Positions 6,823-17,100 of a stretch of 33,999 nt of DNA are shown here, piece after piece. Each line of letters starts with the position of its first letter. Position 1 is the first letter of the stretch. The stretch is from positions 1-33,999 of the forward strand of contig CAYPBJ010000023.1 of NCBI GenBank assembly GCA_964408945.1, given 5' to 3'. A model generated the notes under the pieces. It was not told the origin of the DNA, made no database searches, and was given only the letters and a program-made list of their open reading frames with translations. The DNA comes from VMCP01 sp964408945. Its GTDB lineage: Bacteria > Bacteroidota > Bacteroidia > NS11-12g > UBA955. A program made the position numbers and the translations under genes.

Positions 6823-8746
6823 ATGCCAAATCAGGCCAATCCCAATTTTCACCCATTTCCTCTGAAAGTTCTTTCTTGAGTTTAGAACGGACATTTCGAA
6901 CATATTGCATATTCAAGTTCAATAAATTAGCAATGTCTTTCGGAGCATTATCAAGAATAGACAACACTAATATTTTATAAGAAGTTGAATTCATTTCAGT
7001 CAGAGATGGGAACTTTTCAGATAAATATTGGTACTTCTCAAAAATATCAGACTCCTCAATGGCTTCTCCCTCATGCGGCAATTCTACACCCTTAAGTCGT
7101 TCCAACTCAATTTTTATATCAACCATCGTTGGATTGTTTGACAAATTTGAATTCTTAATTTTGAGAATCAACTCATCTATTTTAGTGAGAATGAGCTTAG
7201 AAGTAAATACCGTATTTTGCTGTCTTTCTTGGTTTTGTTTTAACATTTCCAATTCTTTCTCTTTCAGCTCCGATTCGAGTTGTAGAATGCTCAATTGCTT
7301 TTTTCTATTGATATTGAATTGGTATAAAAACAAGGCAGTAGATATAAGTAAGGCACCAAAAACTACAGAAAGTGCTAATAACCAATTGCCTTTGATTTCT
7401 GCTTTTTCTATTTGATATTTCTGTTGGTCTAATATCTGTAGAATTCTAACTTTCTCCATTTCCTGTTGGATATTAGAATTTTGAAGCTCGTCGCTCACTT
7501 TGCTCATTCTTAACATAAACTTATCGCTTACTTGTTCCCAAGATTTAGATTCATCTATTTTACCTTCAGATTTCTTGATTGAACTAAAAATATCCGCATA
7601 ATTCGCTAATAACAAATAATTGGTTTCAGAGGGTGTAATTTTTACATACTCCTTGTAGAATTCATCAAAACTTACTTTAAATAAACCCTTTGAAAGTCCA
7701 AACTTAATGCCTTCAACATGATCGATGGTATTGGGTTGATTTTCATAGATGAATTCCATATTCTCAATGTAGAGTTTCTGAAATCTGGGTAGATCATTAG
7801 ATAATCTCCAAAATCGACCCTTCAGAAACAAGTAAAAACTCTTTAAATGATCATCAATCCTTGAAAGTTCAACTGAGTCAAATTGTGTTTTAATAACAGA
7901 AACATCAGTATTTGAACTTAAAAGAGCAGAAATATAGTTTAGTCTGAATAATTGTGCCAAATCCTGCCTTCCTGATGATGCCTTCATTAACTCAGAATTT
8001 TGATTTACAATTTTTAGCACTTCTTTGTGTTTTCTTTCAGCATTCAATGACGCCAATAAATTGGTGTATAATACTTGTTTGTATTCTACAGTGGGAAAAG
8101 AAAATAACGAAGCCTGTGAAAAACAATTAGAAGATGCTCCATAAAATCCTACATCATAATAAGCAGAGCCCAAATTAATCAACAAAGTCTGCCTGTAAAA
8201 TGTATCTTTTTCCTTTATAGAAAAGTTAAGTGTTCTCTGCAGCAATGAAATAGCGCTATCTATTTTTGATTCAAAATAGAGCATATTCCCAGTAATTATA
8301 TCGTCAGATAATTTATTATTTATGGGAGCAAATGGTTCAAATGGCACTCTTTTATTGTGCCAATACCAAGCTTGTTCTAGGTTATTTGAAAGAAACGAAA
8401 TGTTTTTTTGAAGCGAAAAATAATAACAAAGAAACTTGGGGTCAGGATTTGACTTCGCAAATTTGGTAAGTTTTTTTAAAAGTTTAACCGCCGAATCTGC
8501 ATATTTGGGATTTTGTGATAACTGATTGTATTTATTCATCACAAATTCAGAACGCTTCACAACATCAGACTGACTTTCAAAGTACAACCACACACTATCA
8601 ACATTAGTGCATTTCCTCCTCATGTATGAGTCAGAATCCTTTATTTCATTTTCACCACAACCCGAAAATAAAAAAGTCAATATCAATAAGACAGAGAAAT
8701 TTTGCAAATAGCGTTTCGAAGCATCTTTAAACCTAAGCAAATTCAT
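6821..8746 (-). CDS. Membrane-anchored TPR regulator with C-terminal HTH
   Basis: This 641-residue protein has a layout common in Bacteroidota. It starts with a lipoprotein-like signal peptide with lipobox FLFSGCG (Cys about 30), followed by helical TPR-like repeats through about residue 430. One transmembrane helix comes next (about 453-476, NWLLALSVVFGALLISTALF), then a Lys/Glu-rich coiled coil (about 480-515). The C-terminal LuxR-like helix-turn-helix includes ILDNAPKDIANLLNLNMQYVRNVRSKL (about 592-618). The arrangement suggests an envelope or periplasmic sensor that acts directly on DNA from the inner membrane. It lies head-to-head with the LytTR and AraC-type genes across a scaffold gap. 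Target genes are unknown. A lipid-modified Cys plus a second TM would be unusual topology, so the N-terminus may instead be a plain signal or anchor. Confidence 0.8.
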   Translation of the reverse strand: MNLLRFKDASKRYLQNFSVLLILTFLFSGCGENEIKDSDSYMRRKCTNVDSVWLYFESQSDVVKRSEFVMNKYNQLSQNPKYADSAVKLLKKLTKFAKSNPDPKFLCYYFSLQKNISFLSNNLEQAWYWHNKRVPFEPFAPINNKLSDDIITGNMLYFESKIDSAISLLQRTLNFSIKEKDTFYRQTLLINLGSAYYDVGFYGASSNCFSQASLFSFPTVEYKQVLYTNLLASLNAERKHKEVLKIVNQNSELMKASSGRQDLAQLFRLNYISALLSSNTDVSVIKTQFDSVELSRIDDHLKSFYLFLKGRFWRLSNDLPRFQKLYIENMEFIYENQPNTIDHVEGIKFGLSKGLFKVSFDEFYKEYVKITPSETNYLLLANYADIFSSIKKSEGKIDESKSWEQVSDKFMLRMSKVSDELQNSNIQQEMEKVRILQILDQQKYQIEKAEIKGNWLLALSVVFGALLISTALFLYQFNINRKKQLSILQLESELKEKELEMLKQNQERQQNTVFTSKLILTKIDELILKIKNSNLSNNPTMVDIKIELERLKGVELPHEGEAIEESDIFEKYQYLSEKFPSLTEMNSTSYKILVLSILDNAPKDIANLLNLNMQYVRNVRSKLKKELSEEMGENWDWPDLA

Positions 8747-8916
8747 AGTGCTAAGGTACTAGAGAAAACTCTACAATCATAACTTTCCATAACTTTTAGG
8801 ATAAATTTCAGTCGATTTACTACTAACAACATAATCCAACATAAGAAATATGATGTGGTATTAATAAGGTAATTTACAATTCCGATGTTTGTGTAACCCT
8901 TAAATATAAAACTGTG

Positions 8917-9016
8917 NNNNNNNNNNNNNNNNNNNNNNNNNNNNNNNNNNNNNNNNNNNNNNNNNNNNNNNNNNNNNNNNNNNNNNNNNNNNNNNNNNNN
9001 NNNNNNNNNNNNNNNN
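8917..9016. other. Scaffold gap (100 N), apparently real
   Basis: Exactly 100 unknown bases. The flanking sequences (ending aaactgtg at 8916, resuming tgtattgaaa at 9017) share no duplication, unlike the other two gaps, so sequence is truly missing and its length is probably arbitrary. The 170 bases between 8747 and 8916 contain no gene I can support; they should hold the promoter of the TPR-HTH gene. Confidence 0.9.
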
Positions 9017-9382
9017 TGTATTGAAAGATGTAAAAAATCATTGGAAATTGACCAAACCGACATGGTTGTAGGGGAGTATTTCGTTGTTAAAGATCGCGGC
9101 GAAAGCACATTTATAAACCTAAATAACATCACTGTTCTTGAAGGCTTGGGAGCTTACACCAAAGTGCATTCTGTAAATAAACAGTACATTGTTTCCAAGA
9201 ATTTAAAAAAGCTACTAGAACAACTTCCAAAATGTTTTATTAGAACTCATAGATCATTTGCGGTACATATTAAACACATCAATAGCTTATCTGGAAATCA
9301 AGTTTTACTCCACAACGGAGAATCGGTTAAAGCGTCAAAATCTGGAAAAAAAATACTCATATCTAGATTCTCAATTGCGTAA
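9017..9382 (+). CDS. LytTR-domain DNA-binding protein, 5' end lost in gap
   Basis: The frame is open up to the gap (first visible codons TGT ATT GAA AGA), so 121 residues of an N-terminally truncated protein remain. A TTG at 9041 gives an artificial start. The LytTR domain is clear: FVVKDRGESTFINLNNITVLEGLGAYTKV, then LKKLLEQLPKCFIRTHRSFAVHIKHI and a short final strand pair. LytTR proteins bind direct repeats through beta-strand loops. Whether a receiver (REC) domain precedes it cannot be known: REC would need several hundred bases, far more than 100. The AraC-type gene starts 20 bases downstream, so the two are probably co-transcribed. Confidence 0.88.
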   Translation, partial: CIERCKKSLEIDQTDMVVGEYFVVKDRGESTFINLNNITVLEGLGAYTKVHSVNKQYIVSKNLKKLLEQLPKCFIRTHRSFAVHIKHINSLSGNQVLLHNGESVKASKSGKKILISRFSIA

Positions 9383-9402
9383 CTTTAAATCTTTAAAGCA
9401 AT

Positions 9403-10665
9403 ATGCATGAAAGCCTAAATTGGATTAACTTATTTATTGCGACTTTAGGTTTATTTGCCGCATTTTATCTATTCTTCGCGGGTAAGGAGAATCCTTATCT
9501 ATCAAAATTGTTATCACTTATTATATTTGCTCTAAGCATTAGAAATTTTATTAACGGACTTTTTAATCTTAAGTTGGTTGATTTTACCGTTTTCCCATTT
9601 TATTTGTTTGTCGGCTTCCAATTTGTCGTGCCTGCGAGTGTATTTCTATATCATAGAGCTTTAATCACAGATGAACTCAAATGGAAGAATAATTATTATT
9701 GGCACTTCTTACCTGGAATTATTTCCTTTTCGATTGTATTAACAAGTTGGATTATTTATAAGCAAAATCCCTCAAATATTCATAGTGACTTTATCTATGA
9801 CCAATCTGTACAAGAGTTGAATATGCTCTTAAAGGCCAAATACCTATATTTAATTTGGCTGTTTATAGCATTTCCATATTTATTTATGATCTATCAAATG
9901 TTCATCAAAGCCGTTTCAAAGGGTGATTTTATTGGAAAACATGGAAAAGAAATTGGCATTTGGGTGATGATTCAAATGATTCCATTCACATTATTTTACC
10001 TATTTCTTGGCAAAGAGGTTTTATCAGCGTTTTGGCAAAATAGACCCATAATAACCAATACTGAACATCTCATAGTGAAAAATATGTATCTGATGACCAT
10101 AGTGGTTTATGTATGGATGAAACCTCAACTACTACTTGGTTTACCTAATTGGAAATCAACAAATATTACCTCGGTATATAATTTTCCGACGAAATTAGAA
10201 ATCGCTGGTTGGAAAAATCCTACCATCGATCAAAATCAATTTTCTGAAAACACTGATCTCACACTGATAATGGAAACCATTCAAGAGTATGCGTGCACCA
10301 AATCAGAATTTAACAGCGACGAATTCGCAATAGAAAACCTCAGTATAAATACCAAAATCCCTGTACATCACTTGAAATTTTTGTTTAGATACTATCAAGA
10401 TTTTGGTTTTAACGGATATAAAAATTTCATCAGAATGGTAAAAGTAATCGACTTAATATCGAAAAACAAACATCATTCTCACACCATTGAATCTCTAGGT
10501 GAAGCCGCAGGATTTGGCTCAAATAGTACCATGTTGCGCACCTTTAAAAAACATATGGGGTTATCTCCCAATGAAATAATACATCAGCTTCAAACCGAAG
10601 ATGTAACTAACCAAACGAACAACAGTAAACTCAGCAAAATATGCAGACTTATTCCCACCGCATAA
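9403..10665 (+). CDS. Seven-TM AraC-type transcriptional regulator
   Basis: This 420-residue protein has about seven hydrophobic helices in the first 245 residues (for example WINLFIATLGLFAAFYLF near the N-terminus and MYLMTIVVYVWM near 230). They are followed by a cytoplasmic region and a C-terminal AraC HTH pair. The second HTH reads TIESLGEAAGFGSNSTMLRTFKKHMGLSPNEI (about 365-396), the hallmark of the family. The first HTH (about 310-345) is more divergent. Such proteins link a membrane sensory module to DNA binding. The start is the ATG at 9403, 20 bases after the LytTR stop. The 3' end overlaps the convergent small membrane protein gene by 76 bases, so one of the two coding ends is under double constraint. 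Confidence 0.85.
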   Translation: MHESLNWINLFIATLGLFAAFYLFFAGKENPYLSKLLSLIIFALSIRNFINGLFNLKLVDFTVFPFYLFVGFQFVVPASVFLYHRALITDELKWKNNYYWHFLPGIISFSIVLTSWIIYKQNPSNIHSDFIYDQSVQELNMLLKAKYLYLIWLFIAFPYLFMIYQMFIKAVSKGDFIGKHGKEIGIWVMIQMIPFTLFYLFLGKEVLSAFWQNRPIITNTEHLIVKNMYLMTIVVYVWMKPQLLLGLPNWKSTNITSVYNFPTKLEIAGWKNPTIDQNQFSENTDLTLIMETIQEYACTKSEFNSDEFAIENLSINTKIPVHHLKFLFRYYQDFGFNGYKNFIRMVKVIDLISKNKHHSHTIESLGEAAGFGSNSTMLRTFKKHMGLSPNEIIHQLQTEDVTNQTNNSKLSKICRLIPTA

Positions 10666-10901
10666 ACTATCGGAAATGAGTTTATTTGATACAACTTTCG
10701 GATTCTAAAGACATAAATGTAATATAGCGACAACACTGATATCGGCTGTATTAACAAAGAAACCCAAAAAGTGGTTCGCAATCCAACAAGCATTACAAAA
10801 AGAGAAACAACATAAAATGCTATAGCCGTATTGCGTTTTAGCTTTCGGTTGGAATTTTTCAAGACTCTTTTTTCTTGTGGTTCACTAATATCAGGTTTCA
10901 T
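10590..10901 (-). CDS. Small hypothetical membrane protein
   Basis: This 103-residue protein is started at the ATG at 10901. A longer in-frame form from 10982 would put a terminator-like hairpin inside the coding sequence, so I prefer the shorter one. It has a basic N-terminal segment (KPDISEPQEKRVLKNSNRKLKRN), two hydrophobic helices near 25-63, and a third at the C-terminus (HILLSLLLFVWLVTSSV). No family is recognised. The gene overlaps the 3' end of the AraC-type gene by 76 bases in convergent orientation. Codon pattern and hydrophobic organisation favour a real gene, but it remains hypothetical. Confidence 0.55.
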   Translation of the reverse strand: MKPDISEPQEKRVLKNSNRKLKRNTAIAFYVVSLFVMLVGLRTTFWVSLLIQPISVLSLYYIYVFRIRKLYQINSFPIVYAVGISLHILLSLLLFVWLVTSSV

Positions 10902-10926
10902 ATGTACTCTAAATGTTTGAATGATC

Positions 10927-10979
10927 AAAAAAAGAAAGGGGCGGGTTAACCAAATCAAGAACCTTCGCCCCTCCTTTTT
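10927..10979. terminator. Terminator-like hairpin upstream of the small membrane protein
   Basis: Arms GGGGCG-GGTT (10938-10947) and AACC-TT-CGCCCC (10960-10971) pair with a two-base bulge around a 12-base loop. A T-run flanks each side: TTTTT on plus (10975-10979), and TTTCTTTTTTT on minus (10937-10927). On the minus strand it could terminate the giant PKD gene (stop at 11106) or act as an attenuator 26 bases before the ATG at 10901. Confidence 0.65.
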
Positions 10980-11105
10980 CATTCACCTGAGATCAAAGTT
11001 AACCTAAGACAGTTCACATACACACTTTCTCTAGAATGACCGCATTAAATCTTATTCTATCTTATGAAAATATAGCTAAAATGACGAATGTTATGCTACC
11101 ATAAC

Positions 11106-14100
11106 TTACCTCAAAAGGTGAAAAACCACCTGCTGTGAACCACGCAACAATCTATTTCCACTTTTATATTTATACTCAAACATAATAATATAACTCCCTG
11201 ATTGAACGATATTTCCGCCAAATGTACCATCCCAACCCAAATCGTTCAATGTGCCTTCAAATAACTTCTCCCCCCATCGGTTGTATATGTGATAATTGAG
11301 TTCATCCACATCATACACAATAGGTCTAAAATAATCATTCTTACTATCTGAATTTGGAGTAAATGCTGTGGGACAATAAACCCTACAGTTATGATCTCTG
11401 AATTGGATGTTTATGCTATCTGCGGCCACTCCACATATGTTTGTTGCCTTAACCCAATAAAGTCCTTGTTTTACAATTCTTCGAGCAGGCAGCACGCTAC
11501 CATCATCCCAAACATATTGCGTGTTCCAATTATCTATACTTAATTCCAAAAGTTCGTCTTTACATAAAATACTGTCAGCTCCTAAATTCACCCTAGGATA
11601 AGGGTAAATCCAGGTAGTTTGATTTGAACTATCTGTGCAACCATTTACAGTTATGATATACCTGATTGTATCCTTCCAAAGGAACGTTGGGATCAGATCA
11701 GATCCAACCATGTTTTTACCGTAAAAAATACCACCCATGGTATTAGGTGTCAAGACATAGTTTCCTGAACCTTCACAATAATATTCTCTCAAAGGAGAAA
11801 ATACGGGGTCTGGCATGGGTTTTACGTACACAGCTCGACTTACAGAATCAAAACATCCAACAGAACTCTCCACCGTCAAATAAATTCGCTTGAAACCTGG
11901 CGACAAAAACCGATAATTTACGTTTGAGGTTATTTCCGATTTCTCCTTATTAATATCCCACCATTGCCTAATTAGACTGAATGAATCGGTACTCAGATTG
12001 TTGAAAATGTATTGATTTTGGAACAAACATTGTGCACTGTCATTAATACCTATCAAAGCCGTTGGACGAGGATAAACACGTACTACTCGAACAGCGCTGT
12101 CAATACAACCACTATCCGAAATATTCACTAATCTGATAGTTTTAAATCCTGAATTTAAATATGTTTTCGCTTCTACAGAACCACCATTCATCCTGGTATC
12201 TCCTTCGTCTAGGCTCCAATGATGAGCAACAATCTTTCCGCGGCTAATGTTGCTGTTTGCAGTGAATATGTAATTCTGTGCATTAATGCATTGATCACTA
12301 TCGTTCCACAATAAAACACTTTTCGGGTTGGGGTTTACAAAAAGAAATTGAGTCATGGAGTCCATACATCCCAAGTCAGAATTGGCTACTAATCTTACAA
12401 AATGACTTCCGGTATCAGCAAACGTATATTTTTGATCTGTGTTTGATTTTACAAAAGTCTTGCCCCCAAAATTCCATGTCAAATCAAACTGTCCCTCCAA
12501 AATACTTGAAGTATTCAAGAAAATGAAATCTTGATCTCTAAAACACTGTCCTTCATCATTTGTATAAAATGAAACTTCGGGCATGGCCCCTACCCTTACC
12601 CATTGAGTTCCTGTATCTGCACATCCATGATTGGTGATTGCCCGCATAACAATGGGATATCTTCCATGTTTTAAATACTTATGTGAAACCTCATAACTTG
12701 TATCTTTAAACCCATCACCAAAATCCCACTGTCCCCAAGAAACGCCGTATTTCACCCGAGTATAATTGGTGATATCAAATAGATTCTGTCGCAAACATTG
12801 AAGCGTATCATTGATGGTAAATTCAATGATGGGATGTGGATGCGCAACAACCCAACGACTCTGGGAGTCTATGCAACCCTGATCAGAAGTCTCAATCAAT
12901 TTGACCCAATAAAAGGAATCCTTCGAAAATGAATGTGAAAACTGTTTGACATTGGAGGTAAATCCATCCATTAAAAGCCACTTCGAAGTCATACTTCCCT
13001 CGTCAATGATACTATTGGCTTTAAAGTCAAATTTATTTCCAAACAAACATTGCTCTGAATCATTAACCGCTATTCGGGGCACAGGCATAGGATTTACCCT
13101 AACCACTCTTGAAACAGTGTCAATACAGCCGTGATTGGATTTAGCCCTTAAAAATGCCCGTTTAAATCCACTAAAAGAATAGAAATATCCAGGCGATGTT
13201 AAATTAAAGGTATCACCAATACTGCCTTCACCCAAATCCCACCAATAGGTCATGCTTCCAAACTTAACTTTAGATGAATTGGTGAATTTGTAATAATTCT
13301 GCTCCAAGCACTGTGCCGAATCGTTGTATGTAAACCCAGCAGCCGGCATAGGCCAAACATTCAACCCCATTGAAACTGTATCAATACAGCCATGATTACT
13401 GGTTGCTTGCATTGCCACTCTATAATATCCGTCGTTGACATACGAATGAGAAACCGTCGAAGAATTCAACCAAACAAGACCATCTCCAAACTGCCAATCA
13501 TAAGACATGGTTCCGTATTTGATTTTGCTAACTGCATTGAATTCAAATTGATTGTTCAGCAAACACTGTGAATCATTTACAATATTAAAGATTGGTGTAG
13601 GCTTAGGGAAAACCACAATTTTGCGATCAATGGAATCTATACACCCAAAATCACTTTTAGCGACCAATCGAATCTGATGGGTGGTGTCAGACGGAAACGC
13701 CAAACTTATTGAATTTGCAATCAGAGTTGAATCTTTCTTGAATTTCCATACCACACTGCTCGAACCAACTGGAATGGTGGTCTGATTAGTAAAAACAAAC
13801 CTTTGATTGTTAACACATTGATCACTATCGTTAATACTGAAGGCCGGCAAAGGCATGGCTCTAACAAATACATTTTTTCGCAGTGAATCACGACAACCGT
13901 GAACGGTTTGTGCTATCAATCGAACCGAACGATTGCCGTATTTATTATAGGTATGGCTCACAGAAGAACCTGAATCTCCTATACCATCGCCGAAATTCCA
14001 GTAAGCCTTTATTCCGCCTCGAGAATCGGTACTATTGTTCGTGAACTTAAATTGATTCTGTTTCCAACATTGACTGCTATCATTGATGGCAAACAGAGGA

Positions 14101-17100
14101 ACTGGCATATCAACCACATTCACGCGCTTTTGAATAGTATCTTTGCATTGAAACGCAGAAGTAGCTATCAATCGAACGTTCCAATAGCCAGTATCCGGAT
14201 AACTGGTGGTTGGAGAAGTCAAAGCGGATTGACTCTGATTGCCCAAATTCCACAAATACGACAGATTTCCCCAAAAAATCGATGATGTGTTTGCAAATTC
14301 AAAATATTGATTTTTAATGCATTGAATAGAATCATTTACCACAAAATCAGCCTTGGGCATAGGCAGTAACCGCACTGATTTGAACAGCGTATCAGAACAT
14401 CCTTGGTCTGTTAGAGTTCGCAGCATGGCCCACTGATATCCCGTATCTTTATATGAATGCTTGACGCTTCCATTTGCATTAATAACATTGCTTCGTATCC
14501 CATCGCTGTATGTCCATTGAGCAGTATAACTTCCTTTTTTGAGGGACGATAAATCGTTGAATGTAAACTCATTTCCTCTAAAGCATTGCCAAACTTTGTC
14601 GATTCCAAAATTGGGCACTACAGAGGGTAATATCTTAAACTTACTAAAAATCGTATCCCTACAACCAAAATTGGAAACCGATATCAATCGCATGGCATAA
14701 GTGCCCGTATCGTTAAATCGATGCGATATATTGGTGGTTGTGTAATTCGCATAGGGATTTTGATTTCCCAACATCCACCGAGATGTTGTTGAACCCACCT
14801 TGATCGTAGAAGCATCTAAAGCCTTCAGGGAATGCTGTGTAAAACACTGTACTGAGTCTGCCGTGAATTGAATTTTTGCTTGCGGAATATGATATACAAA
14901 AGCCCATTTTGAAATACTATCTTGACAACCGTGGATGGTTCTCAATTTAAGTTTGACCCTAAAATTATCTGGATATTTGTATTTGTGTTTTTGTTGCCAT
15001 CCCCCGAAATAAGAAGAATCATCGTAATTCCATAAAATACTGTCAATAGACTGTTTAGACGTGCTTAAATTCAAGAAACGCGAAGAATCGCCGTAACAAA
15101 TTCCTGAAACATTGAAATTTGGCACCGGCCTTGAAAAAATCAGAATGTTTCTCGTTGCGGTATCAAAACAACCCGCTGAATTACGTACGACCAAATTCAC
15201 CGTGTAATTTTGATCAGCAGCATAAGTTTTTAAGGGGTTCAAAGCACCGCTTCGACCTCCATCACCGAAGGTCCAATTGCGATAATCAATGTAATCATTG
15301 AACGCTTCTGTAGAATCATAAAATTGGGTTGACTCACCAATACAAGTGGATGTAAAGTTAAAATACGCAGAAGGTGGGGGAGAAACCTTCACCTTTCTAT
15401 CAACCGTATCAACACATCCATTGTTTGAAATCACGATGTGCCTAACTGAGTAGGTACCTGTATCTCCCCATTGTTTTGGCGGATGCAACTTGTCGCTGCC
15501 CAAAGATGTATCTCCAAATGTCCAAATACTTTCAGAAACATAACCGGTATTCAAACTGGTGATATCATAAAATTGTGTGGAATAGTTCCGGCAGTTGGTT
15601 ACCCAAAACATATTGGCACGAGGCTTTTCCCAAACTTCCACGGTGCGTTTCATGGTTTTAGAAGTATCTGGATAAATAGCTTCACACACCTTACTATTTC
15701 CATTGATCACAAAAGTTCCCCTTGCAACTAACTGAGGATAATAAAATCCATAACCTTGAAAACTCAACGTCACATTACTATCACTTTTGGTAGTTAATAC
15801 ATTGTTATTCTTATCGTTAAATCGCCAAATATACTCGTCCGCATTACGACTTAAATTATCAAATTTGACCTTCAGCGGTTCACATCCTACAGAATCTGAT
15901 AAAAAATTAAATTTCGGTTCCGGCCCCACAACTACCATCAATTTTCTCGCGGTATCCGTGCAACCCCTGTTGTTTCTCACTATCTGAACTATGGGGTAAT
16001 CGCCAGTTGCAAAATACCGATTCGGATTTTCAAACAAACTTTTAGGATAGGTTCCACCAAAGGTATATTCCCAACCTATTATGACATCCCCCGAAAGCGA
16101 AGCCCCAGAAGTATCAGCTACTCGGGCCGTTGAACTGATTTTTAAGGTTTGGGGACATAAAACGGTATCGGAGGGCAAATTAAATCCTGCATAAATACCT
16201 GAAACATTTAAAATCAGGTGGTTCTTCAATGTGTCAGTACAACCCATACTGTCTTTTACTGCCATAGAAATGGCATACACACCAGGTTTGTGGTATGTAA
16301 AAACAGGAGCTTTACCCAAATACTGATATCCTGCCCCATTGCCCAAATCGTACTTAATTTGTTCTTTACCTGCTTGATAACGCTGCGGATTGCTGAAAAT
16401 ACCGGCAGAATTCTGTTCCAAATGGTAATATTTGGTGTTTTCCGTGAGCCTAAAACTGTCTACTTCAGCACAGATTAAGGTCTTATTTACAAAAAGTTCA
16501 GGTTTAAACCCAATGGATATGTAGCGCTCTTCATAAATGGTGCAGCCATTGGGATGAACAGCAGTCAGCCGAACCCAGTAGGAACCCGATTTCTTGTAAG
16601 CATGCCTTACGGTATCGACATTGGTGGTAGTGAGCGTCCGTGAATCCCCAAAATCCCAAGTAAACTTAATCCCGGTGGTCTGTGCTGTGTCCTTAACTCT
16701 GAACCAAAGTGAATCACCGGCACAAAAATGCAGAGAATCGGCAAACTGAGTATTGAATTTCGCATCCAATTTGGTCACTTTCAAGGCCTTGTGGTACCAT
16801 GCTGTGTCTCGGCAAACTTTACCCGCGGTATCTGAACCATTTTCAATGACTAAACCAATACTCACATAACCGTTTGAATCACCTACGGGAACACCCACTT
16901 TGTAGTTGTATGCGTAACTATTTTGAATCCAATTACTATCAAAATTAGAGGTATTGCGAGCTTGAAGTGAATCCCACATGACCCACCAATTGAGCTTTTT
17001 GCAAACGGGTTCCGATTGATTTAAATCAAAGGTGATGGTTTTATAAAATTCAGGACCAGGACAAGCATTGGTATCGCTCGCAGTAAATGCACCTGCAGCT

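Noticed and set aside
8743..9132. Minus-strand frame across the first gap
   Set aside because: It is made by the run of N without a stop and lies opposite the clear LytTR domain. It has no recognisable protein features.
9041..9382. LytTR gene as a complete protein from TTG at 9041
   Set aside because: The frame stays open upstream to the gap edge at 9017 and no promoter or good start lies between, so it is treated as truncated.
10902..10982. N-terminal extension of the small membrane protein
   Set aside because: The codons coincide with a GC-rich hairpin and T-runs of terminator type. An ATG at 10901 gives a more sensible start.
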